A DNA stretch of 64,000 nucleotides, taken from NCBI RefSeq assembly GCF_000425785.1, contig NZ_AUEC01000024.1:1-64000 (forward strand), written 5' to 3'. This document shows positions 45,928 through 56,109 of this stretch, piece by piece. Source of the DNA: Pseudomonas taiwanensis DSM 21245 (GTDB taxonomy: Bacteria; Pseudomonadota; Gammaproteobacteria; Pseudomonadales; Pseudomonadaceae). The position numbers and the translations under genes were made by a program. The notes below the pieces were generated by a model. That model was given only the letters and a program-made list of their open reading frames with translations. It did no database searches and had not been told where the DNA came from. How positions within the stretch are numbered: the first letter of the stretch is position 1; each line of letters starts with the position of its first letter.

Positions 45928-48569
45928 CAACGTTTCACCAATCCAGTCAGGCCGCCGGCAATCAGGGCGGCAGTGTCAGCCAGTGCCACCAGCGGGTCGA
46001 GCCCGGCCGGCACGGCCATGTAACGGGGTTCCCAGTCCGGTTGGAACTTGTCCTTGAAGCGCCGCAGACCCTGGAAGTTGTAAAGCTGCTCGCCGCGGCG
46101 GAACACCATCGAACCCAACCGCTGTGTCAGCGGGGCGCCACGGCGCGGTTGCAGGCCGGAAAGCGGAACCATTCCCAGGCTGAAGCGTGCGTAGTCTCGG
46201 CTTTTGTAATGCAGGATCAGACCGATCATCATGAATTCCATGGTCAGCTTCGGCGCTTCGGGGTGAGCGCGCATCAAGTCCAGGCTGGCCAGTTCGTTAC
46301 TGTGGGTTTCCAGCAGGTTGGCGAAGGCCACCGGCCGGCCCTGGAAGCGAATCAGGGCGATACGGAAGTGCTGCAGGTACTCGGCGCTGAAGCGCCCGAG
46401 CGAGAAGCCTTTCTCGCGCACGTTCTTGCCGCCGAGCCAGGCGTCGGATATCTCCTTCAGTTCAGCCAGGGGCGCTTGGCCGGGTTCGTGGATTTCCAGG
46501 CTCAGGCCATCGCGGCCGCCGCGGTTCCACGTGTAGCGCAGGTCTTTCATTTCCTTGCCTTTGGCTTCGAGGTCAAAGCGGCGCAGGTCGACCCTGGCCT
46601 CTTCGCCGAGCTTGAGCGCGGTCAGGCCGATATCCATATAGAAGGGCAGGTTCTCCGCTCGCACTTGGTAGAACACTGGGCGGGCATGATGGAGGTCGCA
46701 CAGGTCGCGGAACTGCCAGATCATTTCGGCGCGCTCTTGCGCAGGGCCAATGGGGTCGTAAAGGGCCACCAGGCTGCGACCACGGCGCGCATACATCAGG
46801 AAGGCCTTGTCGCTTGGGTGGAACAGCAGCGCCTTGTCGCCAGTCAGGGCCAGGCCTCCGTCGGGTTGGTCGGAGGCCAGCAGAATCTGGTGGGCGCGCT
46901 GCAGTTCATCATCATCTGGCAGGTGGATCACTGGGCGGGCAGTGCGCAACAGCCAGGTCAGGGCGACGATCACCAGCAGTACCGCACTGCCCATCGCGGC
47001 GCGAAGACCACGCGGGGCATCGGCGTCCAGGGTGAACTGCCACCACAACTGGTGGCTGTAGGGCACATCCTGATAGGCGAACAGCAGCAACCAGACCGAC
47101 GCTCCGACCACGCAGGCACTGGCTACCAGGTAGATTGGCGAGAATGGCAATTCCAGCAAGCGGCTTGGGCGGTAGAACGAGCGACGGAACAACGCCAGCA
47201 AGGCTGCGGTCACGGTCAGCAGGCTCGCTTCTTCCCAGTCGAAGCCCTTGAGCAACGATAACAAGGCACCGACCAGCAGCAACACAGTGGTCAGTAGCCA
47301 GGCGGCCGACAGTCGGCGCCGCAAGCCTTGGGCCAGCAGCAGGCACAGGACACCGATCAGGCTGGCGCCAAAGTGCGAGGCATCGATCAGTCGGTGAGGT
47401 ACGAGGAACCCCATATGTTCGAGGCGGGTGTCGATTTCCGGTGTCGCACCGGAGAACAGCAGGACCACGCCGGAGAGGAACACCAGGATCGCCAGGATCG
47501 GCGCCGCCAGCCCGGAGGCTGCCTTGATAGCCTGCTGGGCGAACAGTAAGCGACGGGCTTCGTTGGCCAGCAGCAGCACGCATGCCATCAGCAGCGGCAG
47601 CACGACATAGATCAGGCGGTATAGAAGCAGCGCCGCCGCCAGGGGCGCTGCGCCCAATTGGTCAGCGAAGGCTGCCAGCAGAATCGCTTCGAAGACGCCG
47701 ACGCCACCCGGTACGTGACTGAGCACGCCTGCGGCCAGGGCCAACAGGTACACCAGCACGAACGCGCCAAATGGCGGAGCCTCTGGAAGCAGTAGATAGA
47801 GCACGGTGGCTGCCGCAGCGACGTCCAGGGCGGTGATCAGCAACTGCAGCAGCGTCAGGCGAGCCCCGGGCAGGCGCAGTGTACGGCGTCCGACTTGTAC
47901 CAGCAGGTTGTCGGCCAAGGGTTGTTCGGCCTGGCGTCGGCGGTATAGCCCGATGACCAGCACGACGGACGCGGCCAGCACGGCAATCGCGATACCTGCC
48001 AACAGTGTTGGCGCCATATGCAAGGCGGTGGCTGCGGCAGAGAGGTCGCTCAAGGTGGCCAAGGCTGCCAGGGGAGGCAGCGCGCAGCCAAGGGAGAGAC
48101 TGGCGAACACCGTCATCCGCGCAACTTCCCCGGCACCCAGCCCCTGGCGCGCATACAGGCGGTAGCGCACCGAGCCGCCAGACAGCATCGACAGGCCGAT
48201 GGCATTGCCAATCGCAAACGCACTGAAACCACCCAGCACCAAAGTGCGTAGCGGCAGTTTCACGGCTGCGTAGCGGCTGGCCGACCATTCGTACCCGAGC
48301 AGGATCACGAAGCCCACCACGGTGGCCACGAAGGCGCCGAGCAGCGCACGGGTCGGCACGCTGAGCATGGCATCGTGCAAGGCATAGATGTCGAGTTCGC
48401 TCAACAGGTGCCGGCAGGCGATCAGGCCCATGGCGAACAGCAACAAGGTCACCGCCAGCCCGATGGGTTGGCGATAACGGCTTATGCGCTCCAGCCAGGT
48501 CAGCTGGTGCGCGGCGCTGGGTAGGGCCGAGGCGATGGTAGCCTGAGGCTCAGGGTTGCGGGAGGTCAT
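45927..48569 (-). CDS. mprF: Phosphatidylglycerol lysyltransferase/flippase MprF
   Basis: Bifunctional membrane protein that adds an aminoacyl group to phosphatidylglycerol and flips it, lowering envelope charge. From ATG 48569 it has 880 residues, matching the family; an in-frame GTG at 48587 is less likely. The N-terminal two thirds is hydrophobic with about 14 membrane segments (the flippase domain, with the LPG synthase TM signature LSMLSGGSVRYRLYARQGLGAGEVAR). The C-terminal DUF2156 synthase domain carries DLRRFDLEAKGKEMKDLRYTWNRGGRDGL. In P. aeruginosa the homologue uses alanine; the amino acid used here is not determined. acvB is coupled downstream. Confidence 0.93.
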   Translation of the reverse strand: MTSRNPEPQATIASALPSAAHQLTWLERISRYRQPIGLAVTLLLFAMGLIACRHLLSELDIYALHDAMLSVPTRALLGAFVATVVGFVILLGYEWSASRYAAVKLPLRTLVLGGFSAFAIGNAIGLSMLSGGSVRYRLYARQGLGAGEVARMTVFASLSLGCALPPLAALATLSDLSAAATALHMAPTLLAGIAIAVLAASVVLVIGLYRRRQAEQPLADNLLVQVGRRTLRLPGARLTLLQLLITALDVAAAATVLYLLLPEAPPFGAFVLVYLLALAAGVLSHVPGGVGVFEAILLAAFADQLGAAPLAAALLLYRLIYVVLPLLMACVLLLANEARRLLFAQQAIKAASGLAAPILAILVFLSGVVLLFSGATPEIDTRLEHMGFLVPHRLIDASHFGASLIGVLCLLLAQGLRRRLSAAWLLTTVLLLVGALLSLLKGFDWEEASLLTVTAALLALFRRSFYRPSRLLELPFSPIYLVASACVVGASVWLLLFAYQDVPYSHQLWWQFTLDADAPRGLRAAMGSAVLLVIVALTWLLRTARPVIHLPDDDELQRAHQILLASDQPDGGLALTGDKALLFHPSDKAFLMYARRGRSLVALYDPIGPAQERAEMIWQFRDLCDLHHARPVFYQVRAENLPFYMDIGLTALKLGEEARVDLRRFDLEAKGKEMKDLRYTWNRGGRDGLSLEIHEPGQAPLAELKEISDAWLGGKNVREKGFSLGRFSAEYLQHFRIALIRFQGRPVAFANLLETHSNELASLDLMRAHPEAPKLTMEFMMIGLILHYKSRDYARFSLGMVPLSGLQPRRGAPLTQRLGSMVFRRGEQLYNFQGLRRFKDKFQPDWEPRYMAVPAGLDPLVALADTAALIAGGLTGLVKR

Positions 48570-48764
48570 GGGGTACCCCGTGCACACAGCGCGAGGTGGG
48601 GGAAAGGTGCGGCCAAGAGAAAGTCCCTTTGGAAAACGTATCCAGATATTACTCCGGGCGACGTCGCTTTTAGCCGTCCGAGCGGGTTAAAGATAGTTCA
48701 TCCAATACACGGGGCCTGGCCGTAGGGGGGGGTAAGGCGGGGAATTTCCTGGAGGGGAAAAGCA

Positions 48765-48802
48765 ACAAACCCCGCGCTGCTGTTAAACAGGCGGGGTTTG
48801 TT
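48765..48802 (-). terminator. Terminator of the left initiator tRNA gene
   Basis: On the minus strand AACAAACCCCGC...GCGGGGTTTGTTGC reads as a stem with a short T tract just beyond the tRNA 3' end. Confidence 0.75.
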
Positions 48803-48812
48803 CTGACGAATA

Positions 48813-48889
<77 letters not shown>

Positions 48890-48901
48890 TCAGTGGTGCG
48901 C

Positions 48902-48929
48902 ATTCTACAGTTTCGCGGACGGCTGTCAA
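48902..48929 (-). promoter_or_regulatory. Promoter of the left initiator tRNA gene
   Basis: On the minus strand: TTGACA (48924-48929), 16 bases, TAGAAT (48902-48907). A near-ideal sigma-70 promoter 13 bases before the tRNA. Confidence 0.85.
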
Positions 48930-48987
48930 GCATTAAGCATTGATTTTTCGTCATTTTTCTTCCGCGCCTTTTTCAAGGCGCCAAAGA

Positions 48988-49018
48988 AAAAGGCCACTGT
49001 GTGAACAGTGGCCTTTTC
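48988..49018 (-). terminator. Terminator of the right initiator tRNA gene
   Basis: On the minus strand AAAAGGCCACTGT...ACAGTGGCCTTTTT: a 12-bp stem with flanking A and T runs just beyond the tRNA 3' end. Confidence 0.85.
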
Positions 49019-49025
49019 TCGAATC

Positions 49026-49102
<77 letters not shown>

Positions 49103-49115
49103 CCTGTGAGATCGA

Positions 49116-49143
49116 ATTCTACGGATTTGCTTCCCTATGTCAA
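49116..49143 (-). promoter_or_regulatory. Promoter of the right initiator tRNA gene
   Basis: On the minus strand: TTGACA (49138-49143), 16 bases, TAGAAT (49116-49121), matching the other copy exactly in boxes and spacing. Confidence 0.85.
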
Positions 49144-49286
49144 GCTGTTTCGTGAAAAAAACCTTTTTTGTTCAATCTCTTAGCGTACGCAATGAGTCCG
49201 CAGCTCAGGATTGACGTGGCTTTCAGCCCGATTAGCCGGTCTTGTCGCATGCAGGCTGTTTCCATAAGGGGCGCTTACGCTACTAT

Positions 49287-49302
49287 CTGTATGAATTTAC
49301 AG
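49287..49302. promoter_or_regulatory. LexA (SOS) box of dinB
   Basis: CTGTATGAATTTACAG is a full CTGT-N8-ACAG match, 15 bases before the dinB start, directly after a -10-like TACTAT (49281-49286). Confidence 0.88.
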
Positions 49303-49317
49303 TGCCGATGGTAGGCC

Positions 49318-50382
49318 ATGTCCCAGCGCAAGATCATTCACATCGACTGCGATTGTTTCTATGCCGCAATCGAGATGCGTGACGACCCGAGTCTGGCGGG
49401 GCGCCCCATGGCGGTAGGGGGGCAGCCCGAACAGCGGGGGGTGATCGCCACCTGCAACTACGAGGCCCGCGCCTATGGCGTGCGTTCGGCCATGTCCTCG
49501 CGGCATGCACTCAAGCTGTGCCCTGACCTGCTGATCGTCAAGCCGCGCTTTGATGCCTACCGCGAGGCCTCGCGCGAGATCCACGCCATTTTTCGAGACT
49601 ATACCGAGCTGATCGAGCCGTTGTCGCTGGACGAGGCCTATCTGGATGTCAGCGACAGCCAGTGGTTTTCCGGCAGCGCTACACGGATTGCCGAAGATAT
49701 TCGTCGGCGGGTCGCGCGCACCTTGCACATAACGGTTTCGGCGGGTGTGGCGCCGAACAAGTTCCTGGCCAAGATTGCCAGTGACTGGCGAAAGCCCAAT
49801 GGACTGTTCGTCATCACTCCAGATGAGGTGGGGGCTTTCGTCGCCGCTTTGCCGGTGGCCAGGCTGCATGGCGTCGGCAAGGTCACAGCAGATAAGCTGG
49901 CGCGCCTGGGGATCGACACATGCGATGACCTGCGGGATTGGTCGCGACTTGCGCTGGTGCGCGAGTTCGGCAGTTTCGGCGAGCGGTTATGGGGGCTGGC
50001 GCGCGGTATCGACGAGCGGGCAGTGCACAACGACAGTCGCAGGCAGTCGGTCAGTGTGGAGAACACCTACGACACCGACCTGCCTGACCTCGCCAGCTGT
50101 CTTGAACGGTTACCTGAACTGTTGGCCAGTCTGAATGAGCGAATCGCCCGAATGGACAGCAGCTATCGACCGGACAAACCTTTCGTGAAGGTCAAGTTCC
50201 ATGACTTTAGCCAGACCACCCTGGAGCAGGCGGGGGCGGGCAGGGATCTGGAAAGTTATCGGCAGTTGCTGAGCCAGGCTTTTGCCCGTGGCGGAAAGCC
50301 GGTGCGTTTGCTGGGGGTAGGGGTGAGGCTGCGGGACTTGCGAGGGGCCCATGAGCAGTTGGAGCTGTTCCCAGGGCCGTGA
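49318..50382 (+). CDS. dinB: DNA polymerase IV DinB
   Basis: Y-family translesion polymerase induced in the SOS response. The 354-residue protein has the first metal motif IHIDCDCFYAAIEMRDDPSL at the N-terminus, the catalytic SLDEAYLDVS near residue 100-109, the thumb helix-hairpin-helix in LHGVGKVTADKLARLGI, and a C-terminal QLELF (about residues 347-351) that fits the beta-clamp binding motif. The LexA box upstream supports SOS control. A REP-type inverted repeat follows after the stop. Confidence 0.95.
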   Translation: MSQRKIIHIDCDCFYAAIEMRDDPSLAGRPMAVGGQPEQRGVIATCNYEARAYGVRSAMSSRHALKLCPDLLIVKPRFDAYREASREIHAIFRDYTELIEPLSLDEAYLDVSDSQWFSGSATRIAEDIRRRVARTLHITVSAGVAPNKFLAKIASDWRKPNGLFVITPDEVGAFVAALPVARLHGVGKVTADKLARLGIDTCDDLRDWSRLALVREFGSFGERLWGLARGIDERAVHNDSRRQSVSVENTYDTDLPDLASCLERLPELLASLNERIARMDSSYRPDKPFVKVKFHDFSQTTLEQAGAGRDLESYRQLLSQAFARGGKPVRLLGVGVRLRDLRGAHEQLELFPGP

Positions 50383-50404
50383 GCAATGCAGTGTCGGCCA
50401 ACCT

Positions 50405-50473
50405 CGTGAAAGCGGCCTTGCGTCACGATAGAGCTCCTGTGTAGCCCTAACGCGACGCAAGGCCGCTTTCACG
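50405..50473. repeat. REP-type inverted repeat after dinB
   Basis: Two perfect 20-bp arms, CGTGAAAGCGGCCTTGCGTC (50405-50424) and its reverse complement (50454-50473), separated by 29 bases. It lies between the converging dinB and lipoprotein genes and resembles the REPIN-like paired repeats of pseudomonads. Confidence 0.8.
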
Positions 50474-50534
50474 GAGTCGAGCGTCTGGCTTTTTTAGCGG
50501 TATCTGGAGAGGCCGGTTTATCAGCGATGCTTTA

Positions 50535-51488
50535 TTACTGCACGCCCGGATCTGCCACCAACCGGCCGGTAGCCTTGGTCAGCGCTTGCAGGAACTCCTG
50601 TTGCAGCTCCGGATCGTTGCGGGTCAGCTCGATCAGGCTCTGCTCCATTTCACTGGCCTCTTCTTCCAGGCCCAGCTCCGACAGGCGCTTGACCCGGTGT
50701 ACCCACTGGCCGACGTCATCGTCTTCCAGGTCATCGAAAATCAGCTCATGGGCTTCGAGCAACTTGTTGCGCAGCGTGGCGCTGACCAACAAGCTGGCAT
50801 CGCCACGCACGGCGTTCTCTTCATCAGCCACATGCAGGTGCAGGGTGCCGACGTGGTTGAGGTGCTGCTCGGAGAACGGGCTGTCCAGCAGGTTCAGGCG
50901 CAAGACGCCGTTTCTGTCGGTGGTCAGCTCGTGGGTTTGCTTGCCAGCCTTCACCTCGACCAGGCGTTCACTCCAGGGCATGCTGGTGAACTCTTCACGT
51001 TTGCCCTTCTGCACTTCGCTGATGCCTGCAAGGTTTTGCTGAGCACGACCATTGGACTGCACGTTCATGAACGGGTTTACCCCGGCCACGCCGTAGTTGA
51101 GCCAATCGTGCGTGACGCTGTCCGGCAGGTTGCCCAAGGCGAAGACGTTGACCACATTGGCGCCGATCCCGGCAACCACTGCCACCGCACCCAGCGGAAT
51201 CTCGTAGATCTCCCGCCAGGGCTGGTAGGGCGTGTAGCGGTCATAGCGACGGGTGACTTCGAACTCGGTGACTTCGAAGCGCTTCTGCTCATTGACCCGA
51301 ACGCGCCGTTGAGGCAGTTCCATCACCTTCGGCTCGCCGACATCGATCTGCAGACTGTGCTCGAGCAATTTGCGCTCGACGCGTTCCTCGTGCTCGCTGC
51401 GCTGGGACATCTGGTTGGCGCAGCCGCTGACCAGCAGGGCGCCGCACAAAGCGGCGCCCCCCAGGGTAAAGGTACTTCGCTTGGACAT
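50535..51488 (-). CDS. Predicted outer-membrane or periplasmic lipoprotein
   Basis: 317-residue protein from ATG 51488 (MSKRSTFTLGGAALCGALLV). It has a lipoprotein signal peptide with the lipobox LVSGC (Cys near residue 23), so it should be lipid-anchored. A middle hydrophobic segment (IYEIPLGAVAVVAGIGANVVNVFAL) could be a membrane or membrane-associated helix. The C-terminal 100 residues are acidic and helical (LEAHELIFDDLEDDDVGQW). I do not recognise a named family. In P. aeruginosa and P. putida a conserved protein sits next to proS, so it is likely a genus-level protein, but the function is unknown. Confidence 0.85.
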   Translation of the reverse strand: MSKRSTFTLGGAALCGALLVSGCANQMSQRSEHEERVERKLLEHSLQIDVGEPKVMELPQRRVRVNEQKRFEVTEFEVTRRYDRYTPYQPWREIYEIPLGAVAVVAGIGANVVNVFALGNLPDSVTHDWLNYGVAGVNPFMNVQSNGRAQQNLAGISEVQKGKREEFTSMPWSERLVEVKAGKQTHELTTDRNGVLRLNLLDSPFSEQHLNHVGTLHLHVADEENAVRGDASLLVSATLRNKLLEAHELIFDDLEDDDVGQWVHRVKRLSELGLEEEASEMEQSLIELTRNDPELQQEFLQALTKATGRLVADPGVQ

Positions 51489-51508
51489 GATCACTCGTGC
51501 ATTGGTTA

Positions 51509-53224
<1,716 letters not shown>

Positions 53225-53325
53225 GGTGAGCCGTGTCGATTGCCTGAATGTGAAATGACCCCGCATTGTACGGGGGCGAAACGAAAGCGTACAGAATGCA
53301 GCACTGGCTGGCAGTTGTCAGCCAA

Positions 53326-53355
53326 GAAAAAACCCGGCATGTGCCGGGCTTTTTC
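53326..53355. terminator. Intrinsic terminator between the porin gene and proS
   Basis: AAAAAACCCGGCA-TG-TGCCGGGCTTTTT: stem with T tract on both strands, 26 bases beyond the porin stop on the minus strand. Confidence 0.85.
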
Positions 53356-53381
53356 AATTGCGAAGCGCTGTCGGCCGAAGC

Positions 53382-54686
53382 TTACAGGATGCTCAGCGGG
53401 TACTCGAGGATCAGGCGCAGGTCGTTGTTGTCCGAAGCGTAGTCGGCGTTGTACGCGTTGTTTGCACGGTAAACGGCGTAGCGTACGCGGAAGGACAGGT
53501 CTTTGGCCGGGCCTTCCTGAATGACGTACTTGGACTCGACGTTGAGCTCGTGTTCCTTACCTTCGGTGTTGGAAGTAGTCTCGATGTTGTCACCGTAGAC
53601 GTAACGGGTCATGAAGCTCAGGCCAGGTACGCCGTAGGAAGCCATGTTCAGGTCGTAGCGAGCCTGCCAGGATTTCTCTTCGGCACCGACGAAGTCGGAG
53701 ATCTGGATGGAGTTGGACACGAAGACAGTGCCGTTACCATCGACGCCATACAGGTAGCCGGTGTCGCCGCTGGAGCGCTGGTAGGCCAGGGTGAACTTGT
53801 GGCCGCCCAGGCTATAGGCAGCTGCAAGGCTCCACAGTTTGTTGTCCAGTTCGCCGTAGAGTTTCTGGCCCTGGTCCTTGGAGCGATAGCCGTTGAAGTC
53901 GAAGTTCAGCGCTTGGGTATCATCGATCGGCAGGGTGTAGTTGAGGTTGATGTACTGCTTCTTGAAGTAGTCATCGACATCAGAGGCTGCCAGGGTACCG
54001 ACGAAGTTGTCGGTGAAGGAGTAGGTGGCACCGGCAATGTTGGCCGACGTCAGGCCAGGCGTGTGCTTGCCGTTGATGCTGTCCTTGCCCATGCCGGTTT
54101 GCGAGCTCAGCGCGGTGAAGCGACCGGCGCTCAATTCCAGGCCCTTGATCTCCTTGCTGGTGATCAAGGTACCTTCCGCCACTTCTGGCAGCAGACGGCT
54201 GTCATCGGTCGCGAACACAGGGCTTGCGACGAACTGGCGGCCATACTTCAGGGTGGTGTCGGAGAGGCGGAACTTGACGGCTGCGCCGCCTTTGCCTTGC
54301 GAATCTTCCGGGTGGCCGTCGCTGTCGGTGCGGAACAGGCCGTTACCGGCAGTGCCTTTGCCGCCATCGAACTTGACGCTACCCATGGCCATGAGGTCAA
54401 CGCCCACGCCGATGGTGCCCTGGGTGAAGCCGGATTCGAAGGTGCCCAGCAGCGATGCGCCGCTGTCTTCGCGGTGGCCGCTCTTGAAGCCGCTGGAGCG
54501 GGTTGGGTCGGCAATGTTGCCTGCACCGTGCTTGAAGTCGCGGTTCATGTACATGGCGCGAGTCTTCAGGTTCAGCGAACTGTCTTCGATGAAACCTTTT
54601 GCTTCGTCTTGCGAAGAGGCTACGGCGAACTGCGAGGTCCCTGCCGCAACGGCCAGGGCGATCATGCTCCACTTCATCACGCGCAT
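53382..54686 (-). CDS. OprD-family outer-membrane porin
   Basis: Substrate-selective 18-strand porin of 434 residues. A signal peptide (MRVMKWSMIALAVAAGTSQFAVA, cut near residue 24) is followed by the family's N-terminal strand segment FIEDSSLNLKTRAMYMNRDF. Later strands alternate hydrophobic and aromatic residues, and the protein ends EYPLSIL. AGGAG nine bases upstream supports the start. Synteny with proS and the HIT-slyX-csp-dps group matches the oprD locus of P. aeruginosa (PA0958), so it may be the OprD orthologue (basic amino acid and dipeptide uptake), but substrate cannot be read from sequence. It has a 761-bp upstream region. Confidence 0.88.
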   Translation of the reverse strand: MRVMKWSMIALAVAAGTSQFAVASSQDEAKGFIEDSSLNLKTRAMYMNRDFKHGAGNIADPTRSSGFKSGHREDSGASLLGTFESGFTQGTIGVGVDLMAMGSVKFDGGKGTAGNGLFRTDSDGHPEDSQGKGGAAVKFRLSDTTLKYGRQFVASPVFATDDSRLLPEVAEGTLITSKEIKGLELSAGRFTALSSQTGMGKDSINGKHTPGLTSANIAGATYSFTDNFVGTLAASDVDDYFKKQYINLNYTLPIDDTQALNFDFNGYRSKDQGQKLYGELDNKLWSLAAAYSLGGHKFTLAYQRSSGDTGYLYGVDGNGTVFVSNSIQISDFVGAEEKSWQARYDLNMASYGVPGLSFMTRYVYGDNIETTSNTEGKEHELNVESKYVIQEGPAKDLSFRVRYAVYRANNAYNADYASDNNDLRLILEYPLSIL

Positions 54687-55447
54687 CGTGATTTGCTCCT
54701 TTGGTTTTTAGGAAGAGTACCGCTGTGCCCAAGTTTTTTAGTTATATGGGACAGCTCTTTCTTGTTATGTCGGCGAAAATGTATAGCACGCTGACTGTTG
54801 TTGGCGATATGGGAATAAACATCCTTTCGGTAACGTTACGCTCATGTCGCTTCTAGGTAGTTCCATGTCGCAAATCACGCCTCCCCAAGTGAGGCGTACA
54901 ACGCCAGCGCTGTTTCTGTCACCGTAATCGATCTGTAATAAGAAAGTCCGGTTCGAGAAACTCCCTGGTGCCTCCAATGCCGCTGTTGTTATTTGTCGCG
55001 TCCACCCGGTCAATGCAGGTGTCGTGCCGACTTGGCGTGAAGGGAATGCAACAACCGTGCTCAAAATTCGCAACGCTTCATGAAATTTTCACAAAATCCC
55101 CGGGCAAGGGGCGCGAAGTCCCGCAAATACGGGGCGGTATCGGGGTGGGTGGTCTGCCGCCGAAGCACGTCGGCAAATGCCCAAAAGCTGCCTTAAAAGT
55201 CAATGTGTTACCGCGGACTGTTCAAGTTGAGTCGTTTGCGTGGGGGGATGTGTGGTGGGATCCACATTTTCGGCATCATTTTGGTGCGAAAAGTAGCGCA
55301 GTGTTACCGCAAGCGTGCAAAGGTGGCTCGTCCGTGAACCGAAAGTGAGCGCAATTCGAGCCGTTGCATGTCCAAAGGGGCGAAGCAGGGTATCCTCTGC
55401 GCAGGTTTTCCCGCATTCGACGGGGCTGTTTTCTTAGGAGGTTTGCC
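54687..55447. other. Long intergenic region upstream of the porin and HIT genes
   Basis: 761 bp between divergent genes with no supported coding sequence. The left part, next to the porin, is AT-rich and probably carries its promoter. Elsewhere I see a GTTACCGC octamer twice (near 55206 and 55303) and GTAACGTTAC (54831-54840), a near-perfect short palindrome. Open frames at 54765-55073 and 54968-55348 have no recognisable features. An unannotated small RNA or a large regulatory region is possible. Confidence 0.45.
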
Positions 55448-55867
55448 GTGTTCGTCCTGGATTCGCGTTTGCAGCAGGATTCCCTCGTGCTGGGGGATTT
55501 CCCATTGTCCCGTGTGTTGCTGAGCAAGGATGCCAATTACCCTTGGTTCATCCTGGTGCCACGGCGCGAAGGTGTGAGCGAGCTGTTCAACCTCAGCACC
55601 GATGAGCAGGCCCAGTTGTGGAAGGAAACCACCTACCTGGCTGAAGTCCTCAAGGATGAGTTCGCTGGCGACAAGATGAATGTGGCCACGTTGGGTAACG
55701 TGGTCAGCCAGATGCACATGCACGTCATCGTACGCCGCCATGGCGATGCAGCCTGGCCGGCGCCGGTGTGGGGCAAGGTGCCTGCGATCGAGTACGGCCC
55801 AGGGCAGGTCGACGCCATACGCCAGCGCCTGCGTGCGCGGCTCGATGATCAATACCAGGAGGCCTGA
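55448..55867 (+). CDS. HIT-domain protein
   Basis: Predicted nucleotide-binding hydrolase or transferase of 139 residues, starting with GTG 55448 ([20 protein letters not shown]), which has AGGAGG six bases upstream. The HIT motif is QMHMHVIVR near residue 91-99; relative to the usual H-x-H-x-H-x-x the first His is Gln, as in some bacterial HIT proteins, so catalysis may be altered. It is transcribed away from the porin and lies one base before slyX. No substrate can be assigned. Confidence 0.85.
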   Translation: MFVLDSRLQQDSLVLGDFPLSRVLLSKDANYPWFILVPRREGVSELFNLSTDEQAQLWKETTYLAEVLKDEFAGDKMNVATLGNVVSQMHMHVIVRRHGDAAWPAPVWGKVPAIEYGPGQVDAIRQRLRARLDDQYQEA

Positions 55868-55868
55868 A

Positions 55869-56075
55869 ATGTCTGCCGAATCGCGCATCATCGAGCTGGA
55901 GACCCGTCAGGCGTTCCAGGATGACACCATTCAGGCATTGAATGATGTGGTGGTCGAGCAGGGGCGGGTGATCGAGCGCCTGCAGTTGCAGATGGCCGAG
56001 CTGATCAAGCGATACGAAGAAATGATCGGGCAATATGGTGGTGAAGGCGAAGAGGCGCCTCCGCCACATTATTGA
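55869..56075 (+). CDS. slyX: SlyX-like protein
   Basis: Small coiled-coil protein of 68 residues, starting one base after the HIT gene ([20 protein letters not shown]). The family pattern is seen in [19 protein letters not shown] and the C-terminal PPPHY. The function of SlyX is not known. It is followed by a GC-rich hairpin (GGCCCTGG / CCAGGGCC, 56081-56101) and converges with the membrane cold-shock-domain gene. Confidence 0.92.
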   Translation: MSAESRIIELETRQAFQDDTIQALNDVVVEQGRVIERLQLQMAELIKRYEEMIGQYGGEGEEAPPPHY

Positions 56076-56109
56076 AGGGCGGCCCTGGGGTGGCCAGGGC
56101 CGTGCACGG

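Noticed and set aside
54765..55348. Open frames in the gap between the porin and HIT genes
   Set aside because: No ribosome site or domain, and low-complexity composition; treated as non-coding.
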